Source: a virus
Length of the DNA: 64,000 nucleotides
Virus record (IMG/VR): IMGVR_UViG_3300044647_001578
Span: 1-64,000 of that record
Direction: 5' to 3' (one strand)
The position numbers and the translations under genes were made by a program. This document shows positions 13,013 to 20,510 of the stretch, piece by piece; position 1 is the stretch's first letter; every line of letters begins with the position of its first letter. A model generated the notes under the pieces. The model worked only from the letters and a program-made list of their open reading frames with translations, had not been told where the DNA came from and did not search any database.

Positions 13013-13222
13013 TTACTCTCCCTTTAGTTCATCCGCTGCTTTATTAAATTTATTCATAAATGTTTGGATTACCCAAACTGCGGTTTCTCCTGCATTGGCT
13101 GACATTGCTTTTGAAGCCTCTTCAGTCCTGTCTTCGATAGCAAGGGCGTTGTACCATTTCTGGTACAACTCCTCACCAATCTCTTTAATAATTTCTTCAA
13201 GTACAGTTAACTTATTATCCAT
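13013..13222 (-). CDS. Small helical hypothetical protein
   Basis: 69 acidic, helix-rich residues starting MDNKLTVLEEIIKEIGEEL. The ATG lies inside the last codons of the subtilase gene (8-base overlap). No family is recognised. Confidence 0.6.
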   Translation of the reverse strand: MDNKLTVLEEIIKEIGEELYQKWYNALAIEDRTEEASKAMSANAGETAVWVIQTFMNKFNKAADELKGE

Positions 13223-14342
13223 TTAATCTTGCCAACTGGGCTGCCTTTAGTGCAGCAAGTTTATCTGCTGCTGCTTTTACTGCTGCATCATATTCTGCCT
13301 GTGCCTTTGCAATTTGTACATTAACATCTGCCTGCAATGCTAACTTTGCTGCAGCCAACTGTTCAGGGGTTGGTCCTGTTGGTGCTGCTGGCGTTGATGC
13401 GACTAAGGTGTGACGAAGTGCTGCATTTATGTCTATCAACTTCTTAAATGTTCCTTGTCTTCCGACTGTAGAAGAAGTCGTAGAACGAAGAGCAGTAAGC
13501 AATTGATCGTATGTATATGTAGGCTTTGCTGCCTTAAGCTTAAGCCATTGTGCGCCTGCAACTTGAATTGCAGATGAAGATCCAGCAATGTTCTTTACAA
13601 TATTTCCTGGACCAGCGACTGAGAAAAATCCTGGTGCAAAGAAATCAAGTTTAACTTCATCGTTATTGCTATTAGATGAAATTTCATTTTGCTGATCCAC
13701 ATAGCCAACTGAAATAGACTCATCTATACAGGCTGGCCAATCAATACGCTTGTAGTCACGACCATTTCCTGAAGGGAAAAAGGTTGGGATACCAATAGCA
13801 ATTAGGTCCTTAACGGATTGCTGTGTCACTGGAGTTTTAGGACAGTAGTCTGTTCCTGCTGGACCAAGGTTGTGCATTCCTTGAGACATTGTTACTGCTT
13901 GAATATTATACTTAGATGCATTAGATTTGACCCAATTAAGAGCATTATAAACTGCAGCCTCTCCTGCATTTTGTCTCATGCCAGTTGAAGTGTTTCCAAT
14001 AATTTTAATGAAAACAATATTTACTTCTGGGTTCGTTCTTACAAAAACGGATGTCATTAGTGTTCCGTGATCAAATCCATTTGATGCGATAAGGTTTGCT
14101 GGCATAGATGCTGCTCCAGCGCCTTCCATAAAAGACTTACCATTAGGACATGTTGTCCATTCTAGAATACAAACCTCTTGAATAATTTTTCCTTGAAATG
14201 CTGGTAAGGATGTGTCAATGCCTGTATCCAATATGGCAACTGCTGGCTTTGAATCTGTACGATTCTTTAGTCCCGCTGCTTGAGCGGTTGTAGGTACTGC
14301 TAGTGTGATTGCGATTAACGCTGCTATTAGTTTTTTATTCAT
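13215..14342 (-). CDS. Secreted subtilisin-like serine protease (S8)
   Basis: 375 residues. A signal peptide ends near AQAAG (residue 24). The catalytic triad is visible: Asp39 (AILDTGID), His92 (FDHGTLMTS) and Ser255 (GSSSAIQVAG), with oxyanion Asn192 (SGNG). There is no long inhibitor pro-domain, only a few residues before Asp39. The C-terminus (about 322-375) is an Ala-rich coiled coil like that of the secreted protein at 11403. It may act on host or competitor surface proteins, or process its secreted neighbour. It starts with a leaderless consensus promoter. Confidence 0.85.
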   Translation of the reverse strand: MNKKLIAALIAITLAVPTTAQAAGLKNRTDSKPAVAILDTGIDTSLPAFQGKIIQEVCILEWTTCPNGKSFMEGAGAASMPANLIASNGFDHGTLMTSVFVRTNPEVNIVFIKIIGNTSTGMRQNAGEAAVYNALNWVKSNASKYNIQAVTMSQGMHNLGPAGTDYCPKTPVTQQSVKDLIAIGIPTFFPSGNGRDYKRIDWPACIDESISVGYVDQQNEISSNSNNDEVKLDFFAPGFFSVAGPGNIVKNIAGSSSAIQVAGAQWLKLKAAKPTYTYDQLLTALRSTTSSTVGRQGTFKKLIDINAALRHTLVASTPAAPTGPTPEQLAAAKLALQADVNVQIAKAQAEYDAAVKAAADKLAALKAAQLARLNG

Positions 14343-14348
14343 ACCCTA

Positions 14349-14376
14349 AGTCTACTAAATAATAGCAGGATGTCAA
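14349..14376 (-). promoter_or_regulatory. Leaderless promoter of the subtilase operon
   Basis: TTGACA (14371-14376), 16-bp spacer, TAGACT (14349-14354), six bases, ATG at 14342. The -35 overlaps the stop of the upstream gene. Confidence 0.75.
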
Positions 14377-14543
14377 GGGGTATCTGTTGGTCTTTTATAC
14401 CACTTGCCATTGTCTAGTGGTGGGGTGGTGTCCATGCCTTGTGAGTCTAATAAATTAGATAGACTTAAAGCAAGAAGCTCCATATGCATTTCCATTCTAA
14501 CAACGGCAAGCTCAAGTTGCCTCAATCTTTCAGATTTTCTCAC
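14373..14543 (-). CDS. 56-residue helical protein, GTG start
   Basis: MRKSERLRQLELAVVRMEMH, then a Leu-rich helix, and end GKWYKRPTDTP. The GTG overlaps the previous stop (GTGA). Predicted amphipathic coiled coil; unknown. Confidence 0.5.
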   Translation of the reverse strand: MRKSERLRQLELAVVRMEMHMELLALSLSNLLDSQGMDTTPPLDNGKWYKRPTDTP

Positions 14544-14896
14544 TCTTGTATCTCTCTATCTAGTAGTGTTGGTGCTGTTGCCATACTTCCGCAGTTGGCA
14601 CATTCCATATCAAGAAAATATGTGGCTATTTCAAACTCTTCAAATATAACTTTTACGTTCCATATGTTACATCCACAAGGGCATAAGTGTGTTGGTGACC
14701 CTCTTAAATCCATTGCGTGATCATAATTTTCTGGCTTTAGGTCACTTATGCTTAAAGGATATTCTCTCTTTTGTGACTGTTCTGCCGCTTCTTCTAACTT
14801 GTTTATATAATATATTCCAAGAGCATACCTATTTCTGATCCATCTAAAAGAGGATATGATAAAAAAAGCTAACAGTATGTAGGCAACAGTTTCCAT
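14540..14896 (-). CDS. Membrane-anchored zinc-ribbon protein (conserved in actinophages)
   Basis: 118 residues. TM helix at 4-18 (VAYILLAFFIISSF), a polar linker, then DLRGSPTHLCPCGCNIW and MECANCGSMATAPT, a CxC...CxxC zinc ribbon. I recall this DLRGxPTHxCPCG pattern from many actinophages, without known function. The -10 TATAAT (14903-14908) is six bases from the ATG, so the mRNA is leaderless. Confidence 0.75.
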   Translation of the reverse strand: METVAYILLAFFIISSFRWIRNRYALGIYYINKLEEAAEQSQKREYPLSISDLKPENYDHAMDLRGSPTHLCPCGCNIWNVKVIFEEFEIATYFLDMECANCGSMATAPTLLDREIQE

Positions 14897-14902
14897 GATT
14901 CA

Positions 14903-14908
14903 ATTATA
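14903..14908 (-). promoter_or_regulatory. Leaderless promoter -10
   Basis: TATAAT with six bases to the ATG at 14896. Confidence 0.65.
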
Positions 14909-14910
14909 CA

Positions 14911-15468
14911 CTAAACTTGGATGTATGTATAGGGGGCTGCTACGCTCATATTGAACTCTGTTGCCGCTTCTAATGCTGCTTTAAGCCTTAGCTTAGGGTT
15001 CTTTTGCTTCTTTGTTGCGTGTAGTGCTCCAAGAGCTATCTGTCCGCCGCTTCCTTCCGCCATATAGTTAACTATGTTTTCTCCAACATGAAAGTCTTCG
15101 TCTACAGTAAAAAGTCTTCCACATACTCCAACAATAAATATTCCACCACTGTCTTCTTCTGACGCAGATCCTACGCTTCCGTATCCGTGATCTTTAAATG
15201 CCTGCTTAACGGAGTCAACAAATTTAGTTCGCATAAACTTATCTAAACCAGAATTTGTTTTAGTCGGTGTATATTTTGGAGGGGTCCACATGTATTGAAG
15301 AATTTGCCCCATGCGGAACGAGTCTGTAAACGCAATTCCATACTGACCGTTTTTAAAAACCTTTGGTTCTTTTCTTGACAAGATCCACCCAGTTTTATCA
15401 TCTGAGGCGGCGTGGTCGGAGCCCATATACACAACACCATTTTGGGCAATAGCAACAATACAAGTCAT
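14911..15468 (-). CDS. Proteasome/HslV-like Ntn hydrolase
   Basis: 185 residues starting MTCIVAIAQNGVVYMGSDHA. After Met removal Thr1 would be the N-terminal nucleophile. Asp17 (GSDHA) and a Lys in RKEPKVFK match the Thr/Asp/Lys triad of proteasome beta and HslV. The GSGGQIALGAL segment matches the family's conserved glycine loop. No AAA partner is in the window. It may form its own ring or work with the host's Mpa/ARC or Clp unfoldases. Leaderless start: TATACT (15475-15480), six bases, ATG, which exposes Thr next to the initiator Met. Confidence 0.75.
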   Translation of the reverse strand: MTCIVAIAQNGVVYMGSDHAASDDKTGWILSRKEPKVFKNGQYGIAFTDSFRMGQILQYMWTPPKYTPTKTNSGLDKFMRTKFVDSVKQAFKDHGYGSVGSASEEDSGGIFIVGVCGRLFTVDEDFHVGENIVNYMAEGSGGQIALGALHATKKQKNPKLRLKAALEAATEFNMSVAAPYTYIQV

Positions 15469-15500
15469 GTTATTAGTATACTATTTTTATTTTTGTATGG

Positions 15501-15809
15501 CTAGTCCTCATTGGAATGCATTTCTATATGGCTTAATTTAAGCAGAGTTCCCTCTAATTCTGCCTTAACACGAATTAATTCCTGTAAGGCCTCAAAGTAT
15601 TTGTCTTTCCATTCATTTAGATCTTTTTCTAATTTATATAATTTAATCTCAAGATCTTTTAATTCTAGCAAAAGCTGGTCGTGTGCTTTTTCTGCCCTAT
15701 GCTCTATTCTTTCTTTTTTGTACCTTCTGGCGCCAATCTGAGCTGTAAGCAGACCGCTAATAGCGGCGGCAAAGAGAGTTATTAGTATCTCAGTTAGGGG
15801 AATATTCAT
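15501..15809 (-). CDS. Membrane-anchored coiled-coil protein
   Basis: 102 residues. One TM segment at about 6-25 (TEILITLFAAAISGLLTAQI) is followed by a long heptad-rich helix (about 28-90). The promoter -10 TATAAT is nine bases before the ATG, and a palindrome spans the start (15801-15821). It could be an anchor or a superinfection factor; unknown. Confidence 0.65.
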   Translation of the reverse strand: MNIPLTEILITLFAAAISGLLTAQIGARRYKKERIEHRAEKAHDQLLLELKDLEIKLYKLEKDLNEWKDKYFEALQELIRVKAELEGTLLKLSHIEMHSNED

Positions 15810-15821
15810 TATATGAATATT
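15801..15821 (-). promoter_or_regulatory. Palindrome over the start of the coiled-coil gene
   Basis: AATATTCAT (15801-15809), TAT, ATGAATATT (15813-15821): a perfect 9-bp inverted repeat covering the start codon and abutting the -10. Likely an operator, or a hairpin that hides the start. Confidence 0.55.
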
Positions 15822-15838
15822 ATACCGTACAATCTATG

Positions 15839-16075
15839 TTAAATTAATAACTCAGAGGCTGTTATATCTAGACCTACATATTTCTTTTTTGCAATATGCT
15901 CTTTTACATGATCAGAACCGTACTGTCTTCCTGCTAAAATAACTATCCATCTTGGCTCTAATTTGTTGTCTGTACAGGATTTACACAATAATAAATTTAT
16001 TGGCAACAAGACAGATTTCTTTGCTGAAAGCTCGTTCTTGCTTTTATTGCAAGAATAACACAATACTTTATCCAT
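15839..16075 (-). CDS. Zinc-ribbon protein conserved in actinophages
   Basis: 78 residues from MDKVLCYSCNKSKNEL; CYSC and CKSC form a ribbon, followed by EPRWIVILAGRQYGSDHVKE and ITASELLI. The pattern is familiar from actinophages, function unknown. The ATG at 16075 overlaps the previous stop by eight bases, so I prefer it to the start at 16102. Confidence 0.7.
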   Translation of the reverse strand: MDKVLCYSCNKSKNELSAKKSVLLPINLLLCKSCTDNKLEPRWIVILAGRQYGSDHVKEHIAKKKYVGLDITASELLI

Positions 16076-16388
16076 GATTTTTTCCTCCTGGCTTTCCTTC
16101 AAGCTCTACTCTTACTCCATATGATTCCAAGATATTTTTTACCATTTCTACATATTCTATAACTCTGACTCTCATTGAGCCGTCGTATTGTGCAAAATTA
16201 TTTTCATATAATCTGATTGCTAAAAACTCTGGATACTTTACTATGTCCATTTCAAGAGTTGGAGTTGGCTTTTTTAGTTCTCTTATTTTGAGAGCCATCT
16301 CTTTGTTGTAGAATGTTGGTTTATTGGGCTCGCCAGTCCATTCATTTATTCCGTACTTAAAGTGGTTCTTATTCTTATCAATAAACAT
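16068..16388 (-). CDS. Hypothetical protein
   Basis: 106 residues, mixed alpha/beta, basic end. No motif is recognised. It overlaps the WhiB gene before it by 11 bases and the zinc-ribbon gene after it, so it is in the WhiB operon. Confidence 0.6.
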   Translation of the reverse strand: MFIDKNKNHFKYGINEWTGEPNKPTFYNKEMALKIRELKKPTPTLEMDIVKYPEFLAIRLYENNFAQYDGSMRVRVIEYVEMVKNILESYGVRVELEGKPGGKNHG

Positions 16389-16689
16389 GCTTTTCCTTTA
16401 TTCTTTTCCACACATCTTTTGTCTTATGGGCATTTCTTACTTTATCATGAGATCCAGAGTTTAAGTAAACCCCTCCCCAAATTCCGTAATCGCTATTGGC
16501 AACACCGCTGTCATAGCATAGCTTTATAACTGGGCAGGAGAGACAGGCCTCGTCAATGCTCTTTGCTATGTTTACATCAGCTTCATACTTATCAAAAAAT
16601 AGATTTGTATCCATACCAAGGCACAAGGCCAGTTTGTACCAATCTAAATTATCTTCATCTACATTTAAACTATTTAAAATATTTGACAT
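16378..16689 (-). CDS. whiB: WhiB-family Fe-S transcription factor
   Basis: 103 residues from MSNILNSLNVDED. Four cluster-binding cysteines C23, C49, C52 and C58 (Cx25Cx2Cx5C) are followed by the WhiB turn GIWGGV at 69-74 and a basic DNA-binding tail. Wbl proteins bind a [4Fe-4S] cluster and sigma-A and occur only in Actinobacteria and their phages. In phages some repress the host whiB2 and block superinfection. The ATG at 16689 overlaps the preceding gene by 20 bases. It follows two tRNA genes in the same direction. Confidence 0.9.
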   Translation of the reverse strand: MSNILNSLNVDEDNLDWYKLALCLGMDTNLFFDKYEADVNIAKSIDEACLSCPVIKLCYDSGVANSDYGIWGGVYLNSGSHDKVRNAHKTKDVWKRIKEKHVY

Positions 16690-16903
16690 ATCGTTTTGGC
16701 AGTTCCCAGATTCCTTCACGGCTGACAGAAATCTTTTCTGCCTTACCCCAAGCATCTTTCCTATACATACCTTTTACGTCAGTATAGCCGCCACTATCTT
16801 TTTTCCAAATTACAAGATCATAATTATTCCAAAATGATTCCTGTAACTTTGTGCGAGATCTTTTAATAAAAATCTCAACACCTTTCTCCGTTAGATGTAA
16901 CAA
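16670..16903 (-). CDS. Hypothetical protein upstream of WhiB
   Basis: 77 basic residues, TTG start with AAAGG further upstream. Reads LTEKGVEIFIKRSRTKLQES and later SREGIWELPKRYVK. No family is recognised. It begins 21 bases after the tRNA-Leu end, so it may be on the same transcript as the tRNAs. Confidence 0.5.
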   Translation of the reverse strand: MLHLTEKGVEIFIKRSRTKLQESFWNNYDLVIWKKDSGGYTDVKGMYRKDAWGKAEKISVSREGIWELPKRYVKYFK

Positions 16904-16923
16904 ATTACTTTTACCTTTTCTAG

Positions 16924-17005
16924 TACCCGAAGTCGGACTTGAACCGACATGCTATGAAGCAACAAATTTTAAGTCTGTCGTGTATACCGATTCCACCATT
17001 CGGGC
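16924..17005 (-). tRNA. tRNA-Leu (UAA)
   Basis: 82 nt. The acceptor stem GCCCGAA pairs with TTCGGGT, the anticodon loop CTTAAAA gives UAA, there is a variable arm as in class II tRNAs, and the T-loop reads GGTTCAAGTCC. No CCA is encoded. It decodes TTA, common in this AT-rich genome. Confidence 0.9.
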
Positions 17006-17011
17006 ATGTGC

Positions 17012-17082
17012 TGGTCCACCAGGTCTCGATCCTGGGACATCCAAATTAACAGTTTGGCGCTCTACCAACTGAGCTATGGACC
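17012..17082 (-). tRNA. tRNA-Asn (GUU)
   Basis: 71 nt. Acceptor GGTCCAT with GTGGACC, anticodon loop CTGTTAA in a CCAAA/TTTGG stem, T-arm CCAGG-ATCGAGA-CCTGG. All four arms fold. It reads AAC/AAU. Confidence 0.92.
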
Positions 17083-17110
17083 ATCATGCACAAAACCGTT
17101 GTACTCTGTA

Positions 17111-17140
17111 AGTATACACGAGAAACAGCGGCTTTGTCAA
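17111..17140 (-). promoter_or_regulatory. Promoter of the Asn-Leu tRNA pair
   Basis: TTGACA (17135-17140), 18-bp spacer, TATACT (17111-17116), about 29 bp before the tRNA-Asn 5' end. Confidence 0.75.
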
Positions 17141-17143
17141 CGA

Positions 17144-17287
17144 CTATTTAGTTATTATTTTAACGATATTAACTTTTTTAATTTCGTCATCTATATTAAA
17201 AATATCATGAATATATTCACTTGCATCTTCTTGATTAAAGGCTTCTACTTCAACCTCTACATCTAATTTAATGCGGTATTTATTCAT
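17144..17287 (-). CDS. 47-residue hypothetical protein, leaderless
   Basis: MNKYRIKLDVEVEVEAFNQE, then YIHDIFNIDDEIKKVNI. It is a small beta-alpha-beta fold with a pattern I recall from other phages; unknown role. TATAAT (17294-17299) is six bases from the ATG. Confidence 0.6.
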   Translation of the reverse strand: MNKYRIKLDVEVEVEAFNQEDASEYIHDIFNIDDEIKKVNIVKIITK

Positions 17288-17293
17288 AGTACA

Positions 17294-17299
17294 ATTATA
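17294..17299 (-). promoter_or_regulatory. Leaderless promoter -10
   Basis: TATAAT with six bases to the ATG at 17287. Confidence 0.65.
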
Positions 17300-17302
17300 T
17301 CA

Positions 17303-17593
17303 TTACTTAGCAGATTTTTTATCTACTGCTGAAAATGCTGCATTGATTTCGGCTACTGTTAATTTACCATCATCTAAGAATCCACGAGCAAGTTTTTCAA
17401 CTACTGTAGCAACTCCTAGGGTTCCAGCCAATATAATAGCCTTATATGTTTCAATACCAACTACTGCTCCAGCTCCAATTACGGACAATCCTGATGCTGC
17501 AAATACTGCAATTATTCGCATAAAAATATTGTTAATGCTTGCAATTGCTCCTGATCCTACCTGTGTTGGCTCTTCAATATATGCTTTTGCCAT
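17303..17593 (-). CDS. Holin-like membrane protein
   Basis: 96 residues with two hydrophobic helices (about 24-43 and 50-66) and the C-terminal signature EKLARGFLDDGKLTVAEINA. That DDGKLTxxEINxAF ending is common in actinophage holins. It should form membrane lesions that release the endolysin at 21722, but it lies 4 kb downstream of it. GAGG precedes the ATG. It is preceded by a second small membrane protein. Confidence 0.7.
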   Translation of the reverse strand: MAKAYIEEPTQVGSGAIASINNIFMRIIAVFAASGLSVIGAGAVVGIETYKAIILAGTLGVATVVEKLARGFLDDGKLTVAEINAAFSAVDKKSAK

Positions 17594-17594
17594 T

Positions 17595-17777
17595 TTATTC
17601 CTCGTTTCTATTTCTGATCGGACTTGTAATTATCCAAAGAGCAGTTGTAGCCATGATTCCATAACCAACAATTGTCTTTGCACTTCCGTCCAGAACTACC
17701 CAAGCAATAAACATACCAAGAAGGGTCCATGCTTGGTCTACCATATCTTTTAGGATATTCTTTATTATTCTTACCAT
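17595..17777 (-). CDS. Second small membrane protein (putative holin partner)
   Basis: 60 residues with two TM segments (about 16-30 and 36-52) and a charged end (PIRNRNEE). It is placed directly before the holin-like gene and overlaps the end of the 893-aa secreted protein gene, as expected for a holin/antiholin pair. The assignment is from size, topology and context only. Confidence 0.55.
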   Translation of the reverse strand: MVRIIKNILKDMVDQAWTLLGMFIAWVVLDGSAKTIVGYGIMATTALWIITSPIRNRNEE

Positions 17778-20452
17778 TTTCTTCTGCCTCCTTGACCTGG
17801 TGAATTAGCTCCTGAGCCTCCACCAGAACTTCCTCCGCCTCCTGTGCCACCTCCAGTGGCTCCTCCTGTGGCAACTGCTGCTGCATTAATTGCCGCACCT
17901 GCTGCTACAACTGTTGCTACAACCATTTCTGTTGCCTCTTCTCTTTCTTCATCTGACATATCTGCGCCTATATTGCTTAGTGCCTGAATAGCCGCTCCAG
18001 GGTCTGAAAATGCTGTTGATAATAACTCTGCAGGATTTTCAAGCAATACCAAAGATGCTGCTACCTCTGCCGTAATAACAACTTCATTTCCGTTTTCATC
18101 CTGTCTTACTTCAACTGGAGTAGATGCAGGCAAATCTTTATATTCAATTCCAGCTTCTTGTATCTGCTCTTTAGTTAAAGATTCTCCAGGAGCAATAGAC
18201 TCTACAAGAGCGTCCGCAATCAATTCTTTTTCTGCATTAGTTAATTTTCCGTCTTCAGATAAAGCATCTGCAAGGCCTTGAACTTCTTCTGCAGTTACTT
18301 CACCATCACTTGCTAATTCATTTAAAATGTCTTCTGCTTCCTCTGCATCTATTTTGCCATCAGACAATGCGTCATCAACAGATTCTTCTACTGCTTCTTC
18401 TGATCCCGCCTCTGGTTCTTCTGCAGGTGGCTCTTCTGCAGGTGGCTCTTCTGCAGGTGGTTCTTCTGCAGGTGGTTCTTCAGCAGGTGGCTCTTCTGCA
18501 GGTGGTTCTTCTGCAGGTGGTTCTTCAGCAGGTGGTTCTTCAGCAGGTGGTTCTTCAGCAGGTGGCTCTTCTGCAGGTGGTTCTTCAGCAGGTGGTTCTT
18601 CAGCAGGTGGTTCTTCTGCAGGTGGTTCTTCAGCAGGTGGTTCTTCAGCAGGTGGTTCTTCAGCAGGTGGTTCTTCAGCAGGTGGTTCTTCTGCAGGTGG
18701 TTCTTCAGCAGGTGGTTCTTCTGCAGGTGGTTCTTCTGCAGGTGGTTCAGGAGCTGGTGCAGGTGGAGTAGGGTCTGGTTCAGGAGCTGGTGCAGGTTCA
18801 GGTGCAGGTGGAGTAGGAGATGGTTCAGGAGCTGGTGCAGGTGCAGGTGGAGTAGGGGCTGGTTCAGGTGCAGGTGCAGGAACTGCATCAATTACTGTTT
18901 GTGCTACTGCTAATATTGTAGGTGCGGTAGTTACTTTTTCTACGGCTGTAGAAACAATTGCAAGGTCTGCCACCTTTTCAGTCAATGTTGTACTTGCTGC
19001 TGATAACGCCGTTACAGTATTTTGTGAAACAGTTGCAATTGGTGCAATAACTGTATTTGTATTTGCTGTATTTGTTGCAACAATAGCAGTAACTGCTGAG
19101 TTTAATGTAGCAATTTGTGCATTTGCTGTATCGATTGCTGCCAAGACTGTTGCATTGTCTGGATCAGGGGTGGGAGTAAATGCAGCGCCTTGACTAATTG
19201 TTCCAGTAAATCCCGTAGTAGTACTTGTATTACTAATATTTGTTACGGGACCATTTGTAGTCTCTCTTACATTAAACCTAGCACCATTTGGTATTGGTCC
19301 AGTCACGCTTACATCTGCTTGCCATGCCCCATCTGCTGGATTAACATCGGCATTAAATCTAACTTGAGTCATTTGTGTCTCTGCTGTTTGCAAGGGATAA
19401 ACTCTAAGATCCCAAGCAACGCTAAGGGTGTTTGTAGTTGTTGAATATGTAATTCCAGATCCATTACTCCAGGTGGTCCAGTCATACCCTGCTATAGAAA
19501 TCGAAGGTGCATTTGGAGTAGAATAATAGTTTGCACCTTCATTTACACCAAAGGTAATAGTGGCATTGGACCCGACGTAAACATTATTGTATGTGACTCC
19601 GCCCATTTGTAAATTAAATGGAAGGTTCATTCGAACACCAGCGTCATCTACATTAGATAAAACATTTGTGGTAGTGCCAATAGTTGCCGCTAGAGCATTG
19701 ACTGCATCTTGAGCGTTATTAATTGCTACGTTTGCTTGAGTTAATTGTGTTTGAGCCTCTGTCCGTGCAGGTGTTACTGCTGCCACTGCCGTAGTTGCTG
19801 TAGCAACTGTTGTAGTAGCCGTATCTACTGCTGTCTGTGCTGATTGAACTAAAACTGTGGCTGTCTCTGATTGGGCAACTTCTGTTGCAATTGCTGTAGC
19901 TACTTGTGCAACTGTGGTTGGTGTTTCTGTCATTAATGGGGTTGCTGTTGATATTACTGTGGCTACCGCAGAATCTACGGTAGTAACGGCTTGCGTTACT
20001 ACTGCTTGTGCCGCTATAACCTCTGGTGTTTGAGTTGTAGCGCTTACTGGGATTGCTGCTACGGCTTCTGTAACGGATGCTACCGTTGAAGTAATTGTTT
20101 GAACAACTGCTGTTGCTGTTTCTACGGCTGAGGATACATTTGATACTTCTGCTACCGCAGCCGTCGCTGCTGCTACCGCTGTATTTGCTGCTGATACAGC
20201 AGTGTTAGACGCTGTTACTGATTCAACCGCAGTGGCTATAGTCACTGTTGCTGTATCAGATGCAGCTGCGGCTTGTGCAACTTCTGTGGTTGCGGTTGCA
20301 ATGGCTGTGTTTACTGCCTGCTGTGCAGGGCTTACCACAACTTGTTCTGCAGGAGCAGGAGGCTCATTAGCATTAGCAAAGTTAGGACTAAAAAGGAAAA
20401 GCCAGCCGATTATAAAAAGGCTGGTTAAAAAATACTTTAGCTTTCTAGTCAA
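17771..20452 (-). CDS. Large secreted Pro-rich repeat protein
   Basis: 893 residues. Signal peptide to about residue 29 (FANANE). Then Ala/Thr/Val heptad-like repeats (about 30-260), a globular beta domain (about 270-420, VYVGSNATITFGVN), more Ala-rich helix, a Pro/Ala/Glu linker, about 22 tandem PPAEE pentapeptides, an acidic helical block with EF-hand-like SDGKID and EDGKLT turns, a hydrophobic stretch (EMVVATVVAAGAAINAAAVA), and a Gly-rich end GGRRKW. TTG start with AGGAG; extended -10 TGGTATAAT upstream. It resembles a cell-wall-spanning surface protein or adhesin. It is in one operon with the holin-like genes, so a role in lysis or cell-surface change is possible. Confidence 0.7.
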   Translation of the reverse strand: MTRKLKYFLTSLFIIGWLFLFSPNFANANEPPAPAEQVVVSPAQQAVNTAIATATTEVAQAAAASDTATVTIATAVESVTASNTAVSAANTAVAAATAAVAEVSNVSSAVETATAVVQTITSTVASVTEAVAAIPVSATTQTPEVIAAQAVVTQAVTTVDSAVATVISTATPLMTETPTTVAQVATAIATEVAQSETATVLVQSAQTAVDTATTTVATATTAVAAVTPARTEAQTQLTQANVAINNAQDAVNALAATIGTTTNVLSNVDDAGVRMNLPFNLQMGGVTYNNVYVGSNATITFGVNEGANYYSTPNAPSISIAGYDWTTWSNGSGITYSTTTNTLSVAWDLRVYPLQTAETQMTQVRFNADVNPADGAWQADVSVTGPIPNGARFNVRETTNGPVTNISNTSTTTGFTGTISQGAAFTPTPDPDNATVLAAIDTANAQIATLNSAVTAIVATNTANTNTVIAPIATVSQNTVTALSAASTTLTEKVADLAIVSTAVEKVTTAPTILAVAQTVIDAVPAPAPEPAPTPPAPAPAPEPSPTPPAPEPAPAPEPDPTPPAPAPEPPAEEPPAEEPPAEEPPAEEPPAEEPPAEEPPAEEPPAEEPPAEEPPAEEPPAEEPPAEEPPAEEPPAEEPPAEEPPAEEPPAEEPPAEEPPAEEPPAEEPPAEEPPAEEPEAGSEEAVEESVDDALSDGKIDAEEAEDILNELASDGEVTAEEVQGLADALSEDGKLTNAEKELIADALVESIAPGESLTKEQIQEAGIEYKDLPASTPVEVRQDENGNEVVITAEVAASLVLLENPAELLSTAFSDPGAAIQALSNIGADMSDEEREEATEMVVATVVAAGAAINAAAVATGGATGGGTGGGGSSGGGSGANSPGQGGRRKW
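18421..18749 (-). repeat. 15-bp minisatellite, about 22 copies (PPAEE)
   Basis: An uninterrupted 15-bp direct repeat, with two variants differing at one silent position (GCA or GCT for Ala), inside the secreted protein gene. Copy number is likely to vary by slippage. Confidence 0.95.
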
Positions 20453-20510
20453 CTAGGTGTCTCCTAAGTAATGCAATATCTTTGCTTACTTAATAATTAT
20501 ACCACTTTAA

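Noticed and set aside
15501-15809. Rz-type spanin for the TM plus coiled-coil protein
   Set aside because: Spanins act on outer membranes, and the evidence points to an actinobacterial host; it is also far from the lysis genes.
18310-19444. Long plus-strand frames over the Pro-rich repeat gene, and the repeat itself as a possible CRISPR array
   Set aside because: The frames are low-complexity mirrors of the minus-strand gene, and the 15-bp units are contiguous with no spacers.
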